The translations under genes and the position numbers were made by a program. A stretch of 26,599 nucleotides of DNA from a virus. The notes beneath the pieces were generated by a model that saw only the letters and a list, made by a program, of their open reading frames with translations, ran no database searches and was not told the DNA's origin. Shown in pieces: positions 1 through 9,217 of the stretch (position 1 is its first letter; each line of letters begins with the position of its first letter). Location: positions 1 through 26,599 of IMG/VR virus record IMGVR_UViG_3300025131_000347; one strand, written 5' to 3'.

Positions 1-2
1 AA

Positions 3-2357
3 CAAATAACAGAAGACCAACAAGATGCTTTAGCTGGTTCAACAGGTTATTCACCTAGTTCTACAAATAAATATGTTTCAGCACCATTGATAGATACTTA
101 TACAGCTAACGCAGCTGGATACTTAACAGGTGGAACTGATGCACAAACTACTTATGGTACTTGGGCAGCAGTATCAGATGGTTCATTTAGGGTTGCAGTA
201 GATGGAGCAGCAGCAGTAAATGTAGATGGTATTAATTTTACAGGTGATGCTTGGATGGCAGATGTAGCTACAACAATACAAGCAAAATTACGAACAGCAA
301 CAGGTGGAACTGAAACAGTAGCTTGGAGTCAAACAGAAGATATAGATTATGATAATCTTACAGAAAAAGATGATTTAGAATTTGCTACTGAAGCTGCATC
401 AGATAATTCTTTAGTAAAAATAGATGATACTCATTTTATAGTAGCTTATTATGATGATGCTAAGGGATTTATAAGTACATTTAGTATAACTGCAGCTGGA
501 GTTATTACAAAGGAGGATACTTTAGAACATGATGCTAACCAAGGAACTTACAACTCTTTAGTAAAAATTGATGATACACATTTTATGTTAGCTTATGCTG
601 GAGATGGAGTAGATGGTTATGTAAAAACATTCTCAATAGATGGTTCTTATACTATTACAGAAATAGATGAATTAGAACACGATACTGACCATGGTACACA
701 CAACTCTTTAGTAAAAATTGATAGCACACATTTTGCTTTAGCTTATCAAGGAACTGATAGTGATGGATTTATTAAAATATTTACTTTAAGTGCAGCTTTT
801 GGAATAAGTCAAACAAGTTCATTAGAACATGATGCTGCAGATTCCGCTTATAATTCATTAGTATTAATAGATTCTACACATCTTATGTTAGCTTATCAAC
901 AATCTGATAATTCTGGTCATCTAAAAACATTTAGTATTGATGGTTCTTATACTGTAACACAAATAGATACTCTTTCAGTTGGTGCAAGTATTTATTACAT
1001 GTCTTTAGTTAAGATAGCTGTTACTGCAGGAGATTTGAGCTATTTTGCTTTAGCTTATAGAGGACTTGGTGATGATGGCTTTTTAGCAACATTTAGTATT
1101 GATAGTGCTTGGGATAATATTACTTTGGTAGAAACTTTAGAACAAGATACTGCAAATGCTTCTTACAATTCTTTAGTATTATTAGATAGTACACATTTAA
1201 TGTTAGCTTATTCTGGAAATGGCTATACAGGACAAGGTCTTATAAGAATATTTAGTGTTGGTGTTGATGGTACTAGTATAACTCAAACATTTTCATTAGA
1301 ACAAGATGCTGCTAATGGTACATATAATTCATTAGCAACACTTACAGATACAAGAGTTGCTTTAGCTTATAGAGGAGCAGATGGTGATGATTTGGTAAAA
1401 ACATTTGATTTAGACTTTAGTATAACAAGTGGAAATTTTACAATTACTTCAGCTACTGTAGGTGCAGATAGTGCAATTAGTGTACTTTCTACTTCTACAG
1501 GAACAGAGGGTACAGATATATCTGGAGCTGGTGCAGCTGATTGGATGGATGCTGATACAGGAAATGGAGTAGCAACTCAAGGTACTTCAGGCGAGGGTAA
1601 AATACCTAAATTTAATAGTGCTGGACGATTAGGAGGAGCTTGGGCACCGACAACTCCATCAGATGATAATGATATAGCTAGTAAAACTTATGTAGATGAT
1701 TCAGTTATTACTTATCCTATTGGATTAAATAATGCTGGTACTTGGTGGACATATACTATACCTTTTAATGACCAAACTGAAGTTGAAAATGATGCTCCTT
1801 GGTATATTAGCTCAAACACAGAAGTATATGGTGGTAATATTTATACTTCAACAGCAGCAGCTTATGCATATACTAATCTTATGACTATGGATGCTACAGT
1901 ATATAGAGCTAAGTTTAATCAGACAGAAAAAATTATAGTAGAATATCCACTTGCTCATGAAGGTAACACTGGTGATACTGGTGATTTAACATGGCATGGT
2001 TTAATACATGATGCAGATATGCCTGGTGGTTTAGCAACTACAGATACTAGAGTAGGTTTTACCTATGATTGTGATACTGGAAAAATGTATACAACAGTTG
2101 CAGATGGTTCAAATGTTACACAGTTTGAAATAACACCTTGGACAACATCACAAAGTCAAACAATGCAAATATATAGAATAGAATGGGATGGTGCAGGTGG
2201 AACATGTAGATTTTATGTTAATAATGTATTAGTAAATACAGAAACAGTTTACACTCCAGCTGAAGCAACGTACATTTATTTATTATTTCGTCAAGAAGCA
2301 GCTAATAAAATGGTAATAGGTATACCAAAAGTATCTCATGAATTACCAACTCCATAA
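3..2357 (+). CDS. Tail fibre / receptor-binding-like protein, 5' end outside window
   Basis: The frame is open from base 3, so the true start lies upstream; TTG at 87 is not needed as a start. Numbered from that TTG codon, residues about 1-80 and 445-500 look like two halves of one phage tail beta-domain (VDGINFTG, then NFTITSATVGADSAIS). Between them lie seven tandem ~50-residue units. Residues about 500-545 hold a linker with GKIPKFNSAGRLGGAW and an ASKTYVDDSV segment typical of fibre junctions. The last ~210 residues (WWTYTIPF to the end) are Trp/Tyr-rich with alternating strands and resemble a jelly-roll or LamG-like sugar-binding domain (inference). No catalytic motif is visible. It sits first in a rightward run of virion genes, so a receptor-binding or baseplate role is likely. 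A virion-associated enzyme is the alternative. Confidence 0.75.
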   Translation, partial: QITEDQQDALAGSTGYSPSSTNKYVSAPLIDTYTANAAGYLTGGTDAQTTYGTWAAVSDGSFRVAVDGAAAVNVDGINFTGDAWMADVATTIQAKLRTATGGTETVAWSQTEDIDYDNLTEKDDLEFATEAASDNSLVKIDDTHFIVAYYDDAKGFISTFSITAAGVITKEDTLEHDANQGTYNSLVKIDDTHFMLAYAGDGVDGYVKTFSIDGSYTITEIDELEHDTDHGTHNSLVKIDSTHFALAYQGTDSDGFIKIFTLSAAFGISQTSSLEHDAADSAYNSLVLIDSTHLMLAYQQSDNSGHLKTFSIDGSYTVTQIDTLSVGASIYYMSLVKIAVTAGDLSYFALAYRGLGDDGFLATFSIDSAWDNITLVETLEQDTANASYNSLVLLDSTHLMLAYSGNGYTGQGLIRIFSVGVDGTSITQTFSLEQDAANGTYNSLATLTDTRVALAYRGADGDDLVKTFDLDFSITSGNFTITSATVGADSAISVLSTSTGTEGTDISGAGAADWMDADTGNGVATQGTSGEGKIPKFNSAGRLGGAWAPTTPSDDNDIASKTYVDDSVITYPIGLNNAGTWWTYTIPFNDQTEVENDAPWYISSNTEVYGGNIYTSTAAAYAYTNLMTMDATVYRAKFNQTEKIIVEYPLAHEGNTGDTGDLTWHGLIHDADMPGGLATTDTRVGFTYDCDTGKMYTTVADGSNVTQFEITPWTTSQSQTMQIYRIEWDGAGGTCRFYVNNVLVNTETVYTPAEATYIYLLFRQEAANKMVIGIPKVSHELPTP
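354..1420 (+). repeat. Seven tandem ~150-bp repeats coding a beta-propeller-like insertion
   Basis: Seven consecutive units of roughly 50 residues each carry a strand ending in LEHD or LEQD, then NSLVKIDDTHFMLAY, then a GYVKTFSI-type strand. The first unit begins at NLTEKDDLEF and the last ends at KTFDLDF. Units 2 and 3 share an exact stretch of over 20 bases around ACTCTTTAGTAAAAATTGAT, which suggests recent duplication. Seven units with three or four strands each fits a seven-bladed beta-propeller. The sequence before and after reads as the two halves of one beta-domain, so the propeller appears inserted in a loop. The fold is inferred from the repeat pattern only. Confidence 0.75.
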
Positions 2358-2378
2358 ATTAAATTAAACAACAAATAT

Positions 2379-2738
2379 ATGCCAGAAACAGGAATATCAG
2401 CAGCACAAGCAGCAGCTCTAGCACGAGCCGCCGCTGATGCAGCATTAGCAGAAGCAAAACAACATGCTACTCAACAAGCAACCGCAGCTAGAGCAGTAGC
2501 TGTTGGGTTTGGAAGAAAAGAATTAGCTGCTTCGGAAGAATCATTAAAGAAATCTATTACTGCTACTCAGAGATATGCTGAACAAAAAGCTGCACAGACA
2601 GCAGAAGAAATAGGTCAGGAAATGTTTAAAGAAAAAGCACGTCCTAATCCTACCAAAAAGAAAACAATTTTTACGAGTAAAGAAGCTAGAGATTTAACTA
2701 AAAAAAATCTTAAGTATTTTTATTCACTTTATAAATAA
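2379..2738 (+). CDS. Small Ala-rich helical virion-region protein
   Basis: A 119-residue protein I do not recognise. Residues 6-75 are extremely rich in Ala, Gln, Glu and Lys (SAAQAAALARAAADAALAEA), which suggests a long amphipathic helix or coiled coil. The C-terminus is basic and ends in a Tyr-rich tail (KKNLKYFYSLYK). There is no signal peptide, membrane segment or metal site. It lies 21 bases after the fibre gene and 11 bases before the large hydrolase-domain virion protein, in one rightward transcript. The start is preceded by AACAACAAATAT rather than a Shine-Dalgarno. The position suggests a minor virion or internal capsid protein (inference). Codons such as CGA GCC GCC GCT in the Ala block are more GC-rich than their surroundings. 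Confidence 0.7.
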   Translation: MPETGISAAQAAALARAAADAALAEAKQHATQQATAARAVAVGFGRKELAASEESLKKSITATQRYAEQKAAQTAEEIGQEMFKEKARPNPTKKKTIFTSKEARDLTKKNLKYFYSLYK

Positions 2739-2749
2739 ACAACAAAATT

Positions 2750-5242
2750 ATGCCTTTAACACAAGAACAAATTGATGAACTTGATGCAATAGCGGGTGCT
2801 GTTCAATCAGGCGGAGGAACTCCAGAAGACCAAGCTAATTATAATTATGCAGTGGAAAACTTTGGTTATTCATATACACCACCAACTACAGAACCACCAC
2901 CAACTACAGATACACCACCAATTTATGGAGAAGAAGATGTAGTAGTAGAAGAAGATGTAGATTCAGATGATGATGCAACATCACAATTTGATGGTTCTTA
3001 TCCAGATTTTCAATCAGAAATAAATGATACATATGCAGAAATGGAGTTAGCACAAGCTCAGACTACTACTTTTCAAAATGACCTTACAACTTTTTATGAT
3101 ACTCAAATTGATGATTATAAAACTTTAATAGTCAATTCACTTGCTACAGTAAAAGGTAATTTTGAAACTGCAATGGATAGTCTTTTGGCATCATATAATG
3201 TTCGTAAAGAATTAATTCAACAAGAAAATTCTGCTATGTTAGCTGGAGTTACTTTATTAGGTATTCGTTCTGGTCGTCAAAGATATGCTGGTAATATACA
3301 CGCAGCAATACTTAGTGGTCAAGAAGATTGGGGAATGAAACGACTTACTGCACTAGATGCTGAAGAATTAGAAGCTAAAACAAAATTACAAGATGCTTAT
3401 GACAGTAAAGAATGGGAAATACTTAATCAAGAGGCAATAATGTTGCAAGATATTGAACAACAAAAAATTAAAGCATTTAATGATTTACAAGTTGCTGCTC
3501 AAAATGAAAATGATAGATTAATGAGTCTAGTTGAGAATTATCAACAAGGACTTACTGCTTTAAGAGAACATGCAGAAACCAAGTTAGAAGGTCTTCTTGA
3601 TGCTGGAATTCCAGAGTATACTTTAACAGATGCAGAAAAGTTATCTTTAGAGCAAGGTTTGGGATTAGTAGCTGGAACTTTTACAAAATTTTATAATGCT
3701 AAATTAGAAGAACGTAAACAAGAACAAGAAGCAGAAGATAGAGAATATATAGTAGACTGGGCAGAAAAAGCTGCACAAGCAGGAGCAACAGAAGCACAGA
3801 TAAGAACAATCTTAGAAGCAACAACTACTGACGAAGCATTAATTGCTGCTAGTCCATTTTTATATGATGGACCTTCATTTGCTGAACAACTAAATGCATC
3901 TAAAGAAGGAATGGTTTACATTAATGGTGAATTATATCCAGCAGATGGTTTAACAGACCCATTAACTGGTGCTCCAACAAATCCTGATAAATGGATAACA
4001 GTTCAAGGACCAGATGGAGATATTACTTATGACTTTACATCTTATGCTGGAGATATAACCTGGGCAGACGACCCAGATGGTGGTGTTAGAAAGATACTTA
4101 GAAATATACTTCTTAGTATGCCTAATTTTGTGAGTACTGAAGCAGCTAATGATTATATACAATATGGAGCACAGGGAAAATGGGCAGGTTCACCTATAAC
4201 AGGAGAAATGATAGAACAAGTAGCTATGCAATATGGTATAGATGGACGTGTATTGATGGCAGTTATACAGAAAGAAAGTGATTTTGGTACATCTCCTGTT
4301 GCAGTTAAAAATAATAATCCAGGAGGATATACATGGTTTGATGAAATGGAAGAATATGATTTGGGTTGGGAAAAGGGAACAGCTAGACCTGGAACAGAAA
4401 CTGGTAATTATGTTAATTTTCCAACAATGTTAAATGGTTTGAAAGCTATTGCGAGTAATATAAGTAGAAGAAGGATAGACCCTTCTAAATTATCAGGAGG
4501 AGTAGGAGAATTATCTGCTCTTGCTCAATCAGTTGTTGATAATCCAGGATTATTATCAACATTTACACCAACCATAAAAGGAGATATTATAGAAGAATTA
4601 GCAATAAAAGGTTATGATATACCTATAGAGTTAAGTATGGAAGAAAAAATTAGACTTGAAAGAGATATGAAGAAAGATTTTAATACTATAGCTAAAGATA
4701 CTAAAAAAGCTGTCCAACAAATAGATATTATGAATACATCATTTGATACACTTACAGAAGACCCATCAAATGAAGATAAATTAAATGCTGCTTCTCAAGG
4801 TATATTAGTGGTATTCCAAAAAATGTTAGACCCAACATCAGTTGTTCGTGAATCAGAATATGCTAGAAGTGGAACAGGACTATCACTTGAAGGAAGAATA
4901 CAAGGTTTTATGAAAAAATTAGAAGCTGGTGGTGCAGGTTTAACAGTAGATGATTTAAAACAATTTGTAGATATGGGTAATACTTATTTTACAAATGTTT
5001 ATAGACCATCATTAGTTGATGAAGCATTATTAACACGAGATATAGCTAATAAATATAATTTAGATTTACAATTAATATTAACAAGGTCAGTTATGAGCTT
5101 ATTAGAAGAATATGGTGAAGAAGAAGCAGAAGAAGAAGGAGGAATATCACAAACTACAGAATTTATGTCTATACCTCCAGAGAATATGACAGAGGATGAT
5201 ATATTATTCGCAGAATTTGATGCATTTAACAGTAATCAATAA
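2750..5242 (+). CDS. Virion protein with peptidoglycan-hydrolase-like domain
   Basis: An 830-residue protein. Residues about 43-60 are a Pro/Thr linker (PPTTEPPPTTDTPP) followed by an acidic stretch. Residues about 85-350 are predicted coiled coil, rich in Glu, Gln, Lys and Ala. Residues about 480-590 resemble a lysozyme, transglycosylase or glucosaminidase fold: MIEQVAMQYGIDGRVLMAVI is followed by QKESDFG, with candidate catalytic Glu near residue 509, then NNNPGGYTW and YVNFPTMLNGLKAIA. The remainder is helical and ends in an acidic tail. Phages often carry such domains in tail or ejected proteins to open a local hole in the cell wall at infection, and its place between fibre and polyvalent genes fits that. 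The exact hydrolase family is uncertain. The start is preceded by AACAACAAAATT with no Shine-Dalgarno. Confidence 0.8.
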   Translation: MPLTQEQIDELDAIAGAVQSGGGTPEDQANYNYAVENFGYSYTPPTTEPPPTTDTPPIYGEEDVVVEEDVDSDDDATSQFDGSYPDFQSEINDTYAEMELAQAQTTTFQNDLTTFYDTQIDDYKTLIVNSLATVKGNFETAMDSLLASYNVRKELIQQENSAMLAGVTLLGIRSGRQRYAGNIHAAILSGQEDWGMKRLTALDAEELEAKTKLQDAYDSKEWEILNQEAIMLQDIEQQKIKAFNDLQVAAQNENDRLMSLVENYQQGLTALREHAETKLEGLLDAGIPEYTLTDAEKLSLEQGLGLVAGTFTKFYNAKLEERKQEQEAEDREYIVDWAEKAAQAGATEAQIRTILEATTTDEALIAASPFLYDGPSFAEQLNASKEGMVYINGELYPADGLTDPLTGAPTNPDKWITVQGPDGDITYDFTSYAGDITWADDPDGGVRKILRNILLSMPNFVSTEAANDYIQYGAQGKWAGSPITGEMIEQVAMQYGIDGRVLMAVIQKESDFGTSPVAVKNNNPGGYTWFDEMEEYDLGWEKGTARPGTETGNYVNFPTMLNGLKAIASNISRRRIDPSKLSGGVGELSALAQSVVDNPGLLSTFTPTIKGDIIEELAIKGYDIPIELSMEEKIRLERDMKKDFNTIAKDTKKAVQQIDIMNTSFDTLTEDPSNEDKLNAASQGILVVFQKMLDPTSVVRESEYARSGTGLSLEGRIQGFMKKLEAGGAGLTVDDLKQFVDMGNTYFTNVYRPSLVDEALLTRDIANKYNLDLQLILTRSVMSLLEEYGEEEAEEEGGISQTTEFMSIPPENMTEDDILFAEFDAFNSNQ

Positions 5243-5252
5243 TAATAAAAAT

Positions 5253-8200
5253 ATGGCAATAACAAGAGAACAATTTATAAAATTAAGAAAACGAGGTGCT
5301 AGTGTTGAAGATATACAAAGATTTGCAGATAGTAGAAAAACTAAAAAAAGAGGTATGATACAAAATTTTGGTATAGGTGTTGCTAAAACTGGTTTAAAAG
5401 ATATGCGTAGTTTTCTAAAACTCGTATTACCTCAAGCAGCAGAAAAAGCACTTGATATAGATAAAGTTCCTGAAGAATGGATGACTCCACGTGGTGGTGC
5501 TCAAAAAGCTGGTGCTACGATAGCTGGTATAGCAGAATATTTTATTCCTGCTACAGGAGCATTAAAAGCTGGTAGAGCTCTTAGAGGTACTAAAAGAGTA
5601 TCAGAATTAGGTAAATTTGGTCAAAGAGCATCTCAACTAGGTGCTCAATCTTTAGTAGAAGGTGTGGGAGGACTTGGAGTAGGTACAGTTCAGGAAGGTG
5701 AACTTAATAAACAAGCATGGAGAGAAGGTGCTACTTCATTAGTAGCTCCAGGAGCTTTAGCTTTAGGAGGAAAAGTATTTAGACTTTTAGGTGGTGGAAA
5801 AGTAGCTAATAGATTTAAAAATGCTATTGGTAAAAGTTTAAAACCAACTATGAAATTTGGTACTAAAGTTGAAAAGTATTATGATGATGCTGTAAGAGCA
5901 TTTAAAACAATAGATGAAGATAAATTACTAGGTACAAAAGCTCTTTTTAAAGAAGCTGATGGAATAACACCAAGAAATCCAGAAACAGTTTCAGAAACTT
6001 TTGAAGCATTATCAGCAGCAAAGAAAAGAGTTTTTAAAAGTTATGATGATATAGCTAAAGAATCAGGAGAAATGGGTGCTACACTTGGAACAAAATTAAC
6101 AGACTTACAAAAAAATTTAAGAGCTGTAATAAAGGATAAGGGATGGAGTAAAAAGGCAAAAACTTATATGAGAACACAGATAAATGACTTAAATGATTTA
6201 AAAAATGTTTCCCCAGTAAAAATACAAGATAGAATAAAGGAATTAAATAAGAGAATTAATTGGAGTAGAGGAGGAATTGGAAAAATTAAAAATAATATTG
6301 ATGCTAGTATAGTAGTTAAGCTAAGAGGAGCATTAGATGAGTTAATAGAGAGCACAACTGGAAAGGCAGGAGCAGGGTATCAAGCATTAAGAAATCAATA
6401 TGGAGCATTAAAAACTATAGAACATGATTTAACTAGAGAAACACTTAAACAAGCAAGAAAGAATACAAAAGGATTTTTTGATGTTACTGATGTATTTACA
6501 GGTGCAGATATAGCATCTGGTATACTAACAGGAAATCCTGCGACTTTAGCTAAAGGAGCAGCTGGTAGAGGTTTTAAAGAATGGCTTAAGTTTTTGAATG
6601 ACCCAGATAGACATATTAAAGAAGCATTTAAAATAATTGAAAAATTAAAGATACCTAAAGGAGCAATGGAAAAGTTAAACTTAGAAACACTTCCTAAATA
6701 TTTTACAGGAGGTGCTTCAAGATTAATACCTAAAAGAGCCAAGAAATATTTAAAAGGTAAGGGCGAAACCCCTACAACTAAAAACCTAACTACTGAAGCA
6801 AAGAAATATAAAACAGCAGAGGAGTTTGTTGATGCTTTTCATAGAGGAAAAGTTGGACTTAAATATCATATTACAGATAATCCGAATTTCAAGATTAGCA
6901 CAAAGATAGAGCCGTCTGACGTTCCTGCTGGTATGGGTACGAAAAAGGTTTTATCTAAAACAGAGTTTGAAAAACAATTACAAGCTGATGTTAAAATATT
7001 CAGGGAACGTAGGCTTAAATCAGAAGAAGAAATACAAAAGTTTTTAGATGTTCAGAGAAAGCAATACACTGGCGAGGGTGGACTAATGACAACACAAAAT
7101 CTTGATGCTTGGTTAGAAAAAGGAGTTTTGTTGGGCGACAGAAAGTATGTTGCAATTATTGATACATCTACTGTTCCTGCCAAAAACATTATAGATTCAA
7201 CGAGGGGATTCGGCAACGAACAACTAATAACACTACCAAGTAAAGCAAGGGTTGTTGACGTCGTTACGATAGAAGAAGCATTAAAGCTACAAAAAGCAAA
7301 TCAAGAAATATTAGAACAAACCATTAAGGGTAAATCCCAACTAATAGACATCTTTAATAAAGCTAAACCTACTGTTATTAAGAAAAAAGTTAAAAAGAAA
7401 GCACAAAAATCTGTAGATGACAGTTTACTAAAATCAATACTGAAAGACCAAAGGGGAGAAATGAGTTTAGCTAAATTTGAAGGATTGGAAAATCTAACAC
7501 TTAAAACTGTAGAAAAACTTAAAGGTAGAACAGCTGTTAATAAACAGTTTATATCAGACTTAACTAATGCACCAGATATTAAACAAATAGAACGACAAAT
7601 TATTCGTGAAACACTTGCAAAGATGCCAGAAGGTAAAGTAAATGTTAAAGAGTTTGCAGATTCTATTGCATTAGATGAAAGAGTTTTACAATTAAATACA
7701 AAAATACATAATGTAGAAACACAAGGTAATAACTGGATTGGTGTAGGTGGTGAAGACGCTGTATTACCACAAAAGATTCGTGGTCAAATTGAAGATTATG
7801 GTGAAAAAATATACGAGAGTAATGTAGAAACTCCATTTGCTAGCGAAAAACATTTTCCTGGAGATACAAAAAATTATTTTGCTCATACTAGATATGAAGA
7901 CTTACCAGATAAAAGATATATAGCTGGTCAATATCAAGCAATGAATGATACTAAAGATGTTAGAAGAATTTTAGAAGTTCAATCTGATTTATTACAAGAA
8001 GGTGCAAAAATTTTAGAGAGAGAAATGGTACATGCTAAAAATATATTAAATAATCCAACATATAAAGCGAGTAATGAAGCAGCATTTAAAAACCCAGATA
8101 GTCGTAGACTTATTGTTGAAGAAGCACAAAGAAGATTAGATGAATTACAGAATTTGAAAAATACATACATGAAAACCTGGTTTAATAGAATAATAAAAGA

Positions 8201-8855
8201 AGAAATTAGGGATGCAGCTGTAGCTGGCAAAACTAAATTGCAATTTCCTACTGGTGAAACAGCTATGAAAGTAGAGGGGTTGGGGGAGTTTGATGAGGGT
8301 GCGAGTTGGGTCTTGAATAATAATCAGCGATTATCTTTTATAGATAGAGGTAGTAATTATACAAAACCAAAAGTAGGGCAAGAAATAAGTAGAATTGGAA
8401 CAATTGGAGATAACTGGGTAATAACAGACGTACTAGAAGATGGTAAGTTTAAGGCAATGCCAGAAGGTGCAATGCAACAAGCAGTTGAAGATGCTGGCAT
8501 TGCTACAGATAATATGAGTGCACAAGAATTATGGGAAGAATTTGATGGAGCTATAAAGAATATTAATTTAGAGTTTATAGAACAATTTGATATATCTGGC
8601 AAGATAAATACAGAGGATGCTGTTTATAAATTTTATGAAAAACAGATAAGAAATTCATTAAAAAAGGAAAGACCAGATATGAAACTGATTACTGACGCAC
8701 AGGGTGTAACTTGGTGGGAGATACCGATTATAGAGACAGATGCAACACAAGCAATAACAGCACATTCATTAGCACCATTGTTAGTACCTGGTACAGCAGC
8801 TGGAGTAAGTGCTACAGTAATAAAGAGAAAACAAAAAAGAAAAAGAGCTAAATAA
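5253..8855 (+). CDS. Large polyvalent virion-associated protein
   Basis: A 1200-residue protein beginning MAITREQFIKLRKRGASVED. I chose ATG 5253 because an upstream frame opening at 5196 overlaps the previous gene and has an implausible N-terminus. Residues about 60-180 are Gly/Ala-rich and hydrophobic (AGIAEYFIPATGALKAG), and residues 180-480 are helical. At about 536 comes YHITDNPNF followed by MTTQNLDAWL and KYVAIIDTSTVP, resembling the start of an ADP-ribosyltransferase-like domain of phage polyvalent proteins (tentative). The C-terminal ~370 residues (YFAHTRYEDLPD, ILEVQSDLLQEG, TKLQFPTGETAMKVEGLG, GVTWWEIPI) resemble a conserved block seen in large phage virion proteins, function unknown to me. 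It is likely packaged and possibly ejected into the host. Bases about 6755-7330 use visibly more GC-rich codons than the rest. Confidence 0.8.
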   Translation: MAITREQFIKLRKRGASVEDIQRFADSRKTKKRGMIQNFGIGVAKTGLKDMRSFLKLVLPQAAEKALDIDKVPEEWMTPRGGAQKAGATIAGIAEYFIPATGALKAGRALRGTKRVSELGKFGQRASQLGAQSLVEGVGGLGVGTVQEGELNKQAWREGATSLVAPGALALGGKVFRLLGGGKVANRFKNAIGKSLKPTMKFGTKVEKYYDDAVRAFKTIDEDKLLGTKALFKEADGITPRNPETVSETFEALSAAKKRVFKSYDDIAKESGEMGATLGTKLTDLQKNLRAVIKDKGWSKKAKTYMRTQINDLNDLKNVSPVKIQDRIKELNKRINWSRGGIGKIKNNIDASIVVKLRGALDELIESTTGKAGAGYQALRNQYGALKTIEHDLTRETLKQARKNTKGFFDVTDVFTGADIASGILTGNPATLAKGAAGRGFKEWLKFLNDPDRHIKEAFKIIEKLKIPKGAMEKLNLETLPKYFTGGASRLIPKRAKKYLKGKGETPTTKNLTTEAKKYKTAEEFVDAFHRGKVGLKYHITDNPNFKISTKIEPSDVPAGMGTKKVLSKTEFEKQLQADVKIFRERRLKSEEEIQKFLDVQRKQYTGEGGLMTTQNLDAWLEKGVLLGDRKYVAIIDTSTVPAKNIIDSTRGFGNEQLITLPSKARVVDVVTIEEALKLQKANQEILEQTIKGKSQLIDIFNKAKPTVIKKKVKKKAQKSVDDSLLKSILKDQRGEMSLAKFEGLENLTLKTVEKLKGRTAVNKQFISDLTNAPDIKQIERQIIRETLAKMPEGKVNVKEFADSIALDERVLQLNTKIHNVETQGNNWIGVGGEDAVLPQKIRGQIEDYGEKIYESNVETPFASEKHFPGDTKNYFAHTRYEDLPDKRYIAGQYQAMNDTKDVRRILEVQSDLLQEGAKILEREMVHAKNILNNPTYKASNEAAFKNPDSRRLIVEEAQRRLDELQNLKNTYMKTWFNRIIKEEIRDAAVAGKTKLQFPTGETAMKVEGLGEFDEGASWVLNNNQRLSFIDRGSNYTKPKVGQEISRIGTIGDNWVITDVLEDGKFKAMPEGAMQQAVEDAGIATDNMSAQELWEEFDGAIKNINLEFIEQFDISGKINTEDAVYKFYEKQIRNSLKKERPDMKLITDAQGVTWWEIPIIETDATQAITAHSLAPLLVPGTAAGVSATVIKRKQKRKRAK

Positions 8856-8863
8856 TTAGCTCT
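8844..8863. terminator. Bidirectional terminator holding both convergent stop codons
   Basis: The perfect 8-bp stem AGAGCTAA / TTAGCTCT has the loop ATAA. The downstream side on the plus strand continues CTCTTTTGATTT, and on the minus strand the stem is followed by TTTTTCTTTTTTG, so it can terminate both ways. The TAA of the rightward gene (8853-8855) and the TAA of the leftward HNH gene (8856-8858) are both inside the hairpin, with no spacing between the genes. Confidence 0.8.
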
Positions 8864-9209
8864 CTTTTGATTTATACTTTTCTATAATCTTTTTATAGTA
8901 ACCAATATTAATTTTAATATGGGTTTCTTTTTTTTGTGTCAATCTTTTTAACCATTTCTCACCTTTAATTTCATTCACTCTATTATGAATAGATGGGTCT
9001 CCTGTATGGTGTCTTAAGTGGCATCCATTACATATTGGTATTAAGTTATCTTCATCATATCTCAATACTGATGATTTACTTTTGGGATAATAATGATGTA
9101 GACAAGATAGTTCTCTACCACAGACCATACATTGTTTGTATGTTCTATGACCCCATTCTTGCATAAGTCGGTCTGCTTTTCTTCTATAATAACTTATTTT
9201 TCTAGCCAT
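8856..9209 (-). CDS. HNH-fold protein, NinG/Rap-like
   Basis: A 117-residue protein. CMVCGRELSCLHHYYPKS carries a first Cys pair and a His-His pair. It is followed by RYDEDNLIPICNGCHLRHH, with a second Cys pair and the Asn and His expected of the HNH beta-beta-alpha-metal site. The N-terminus is basic and helical (YYRRKADRLMQEW). The spacing RYDEDN...C..CH resembles phage NinG-type recombination proteins, whose role is Holliday-junction or recombination-linked processing. An ordinary HNH nicking enzyme is the alternative. It is the last gene of the leftward arm, 8 bases after its upstream neighbour. No Shine-Dalgarno precedes the start (AAAAAAACAAATG). Confidence 0.75.
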   Translation of the reverse strand: MARKISYYRRKADRLMQEWGHRTYKQCMVCGRELSCLHHYYPKSKSSVLRYDEDNLIPICNGCHLRHHTGDPSIHNRVNEIKGEKWLKRLTQKKETHIKINIGYYKKIIEKYKSKES

Positions 9210-9217
9210 TTGTTTTT

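Noticed and set aside
354-1420. CRISPR or diversity-generating element from regular repeats
   Set aside because: The repeats are in-frame protein repeats of about 150 bp with no spacers, and no reverse transcriptase or template repeat is present.
5196-5252. Upstream start for the 1200-residue protein
   Set aside because: It overlaps the previous gene in another frame and gives an unlikely N-terminus. ATG 5253 after A-rich sequence matches other late starts.
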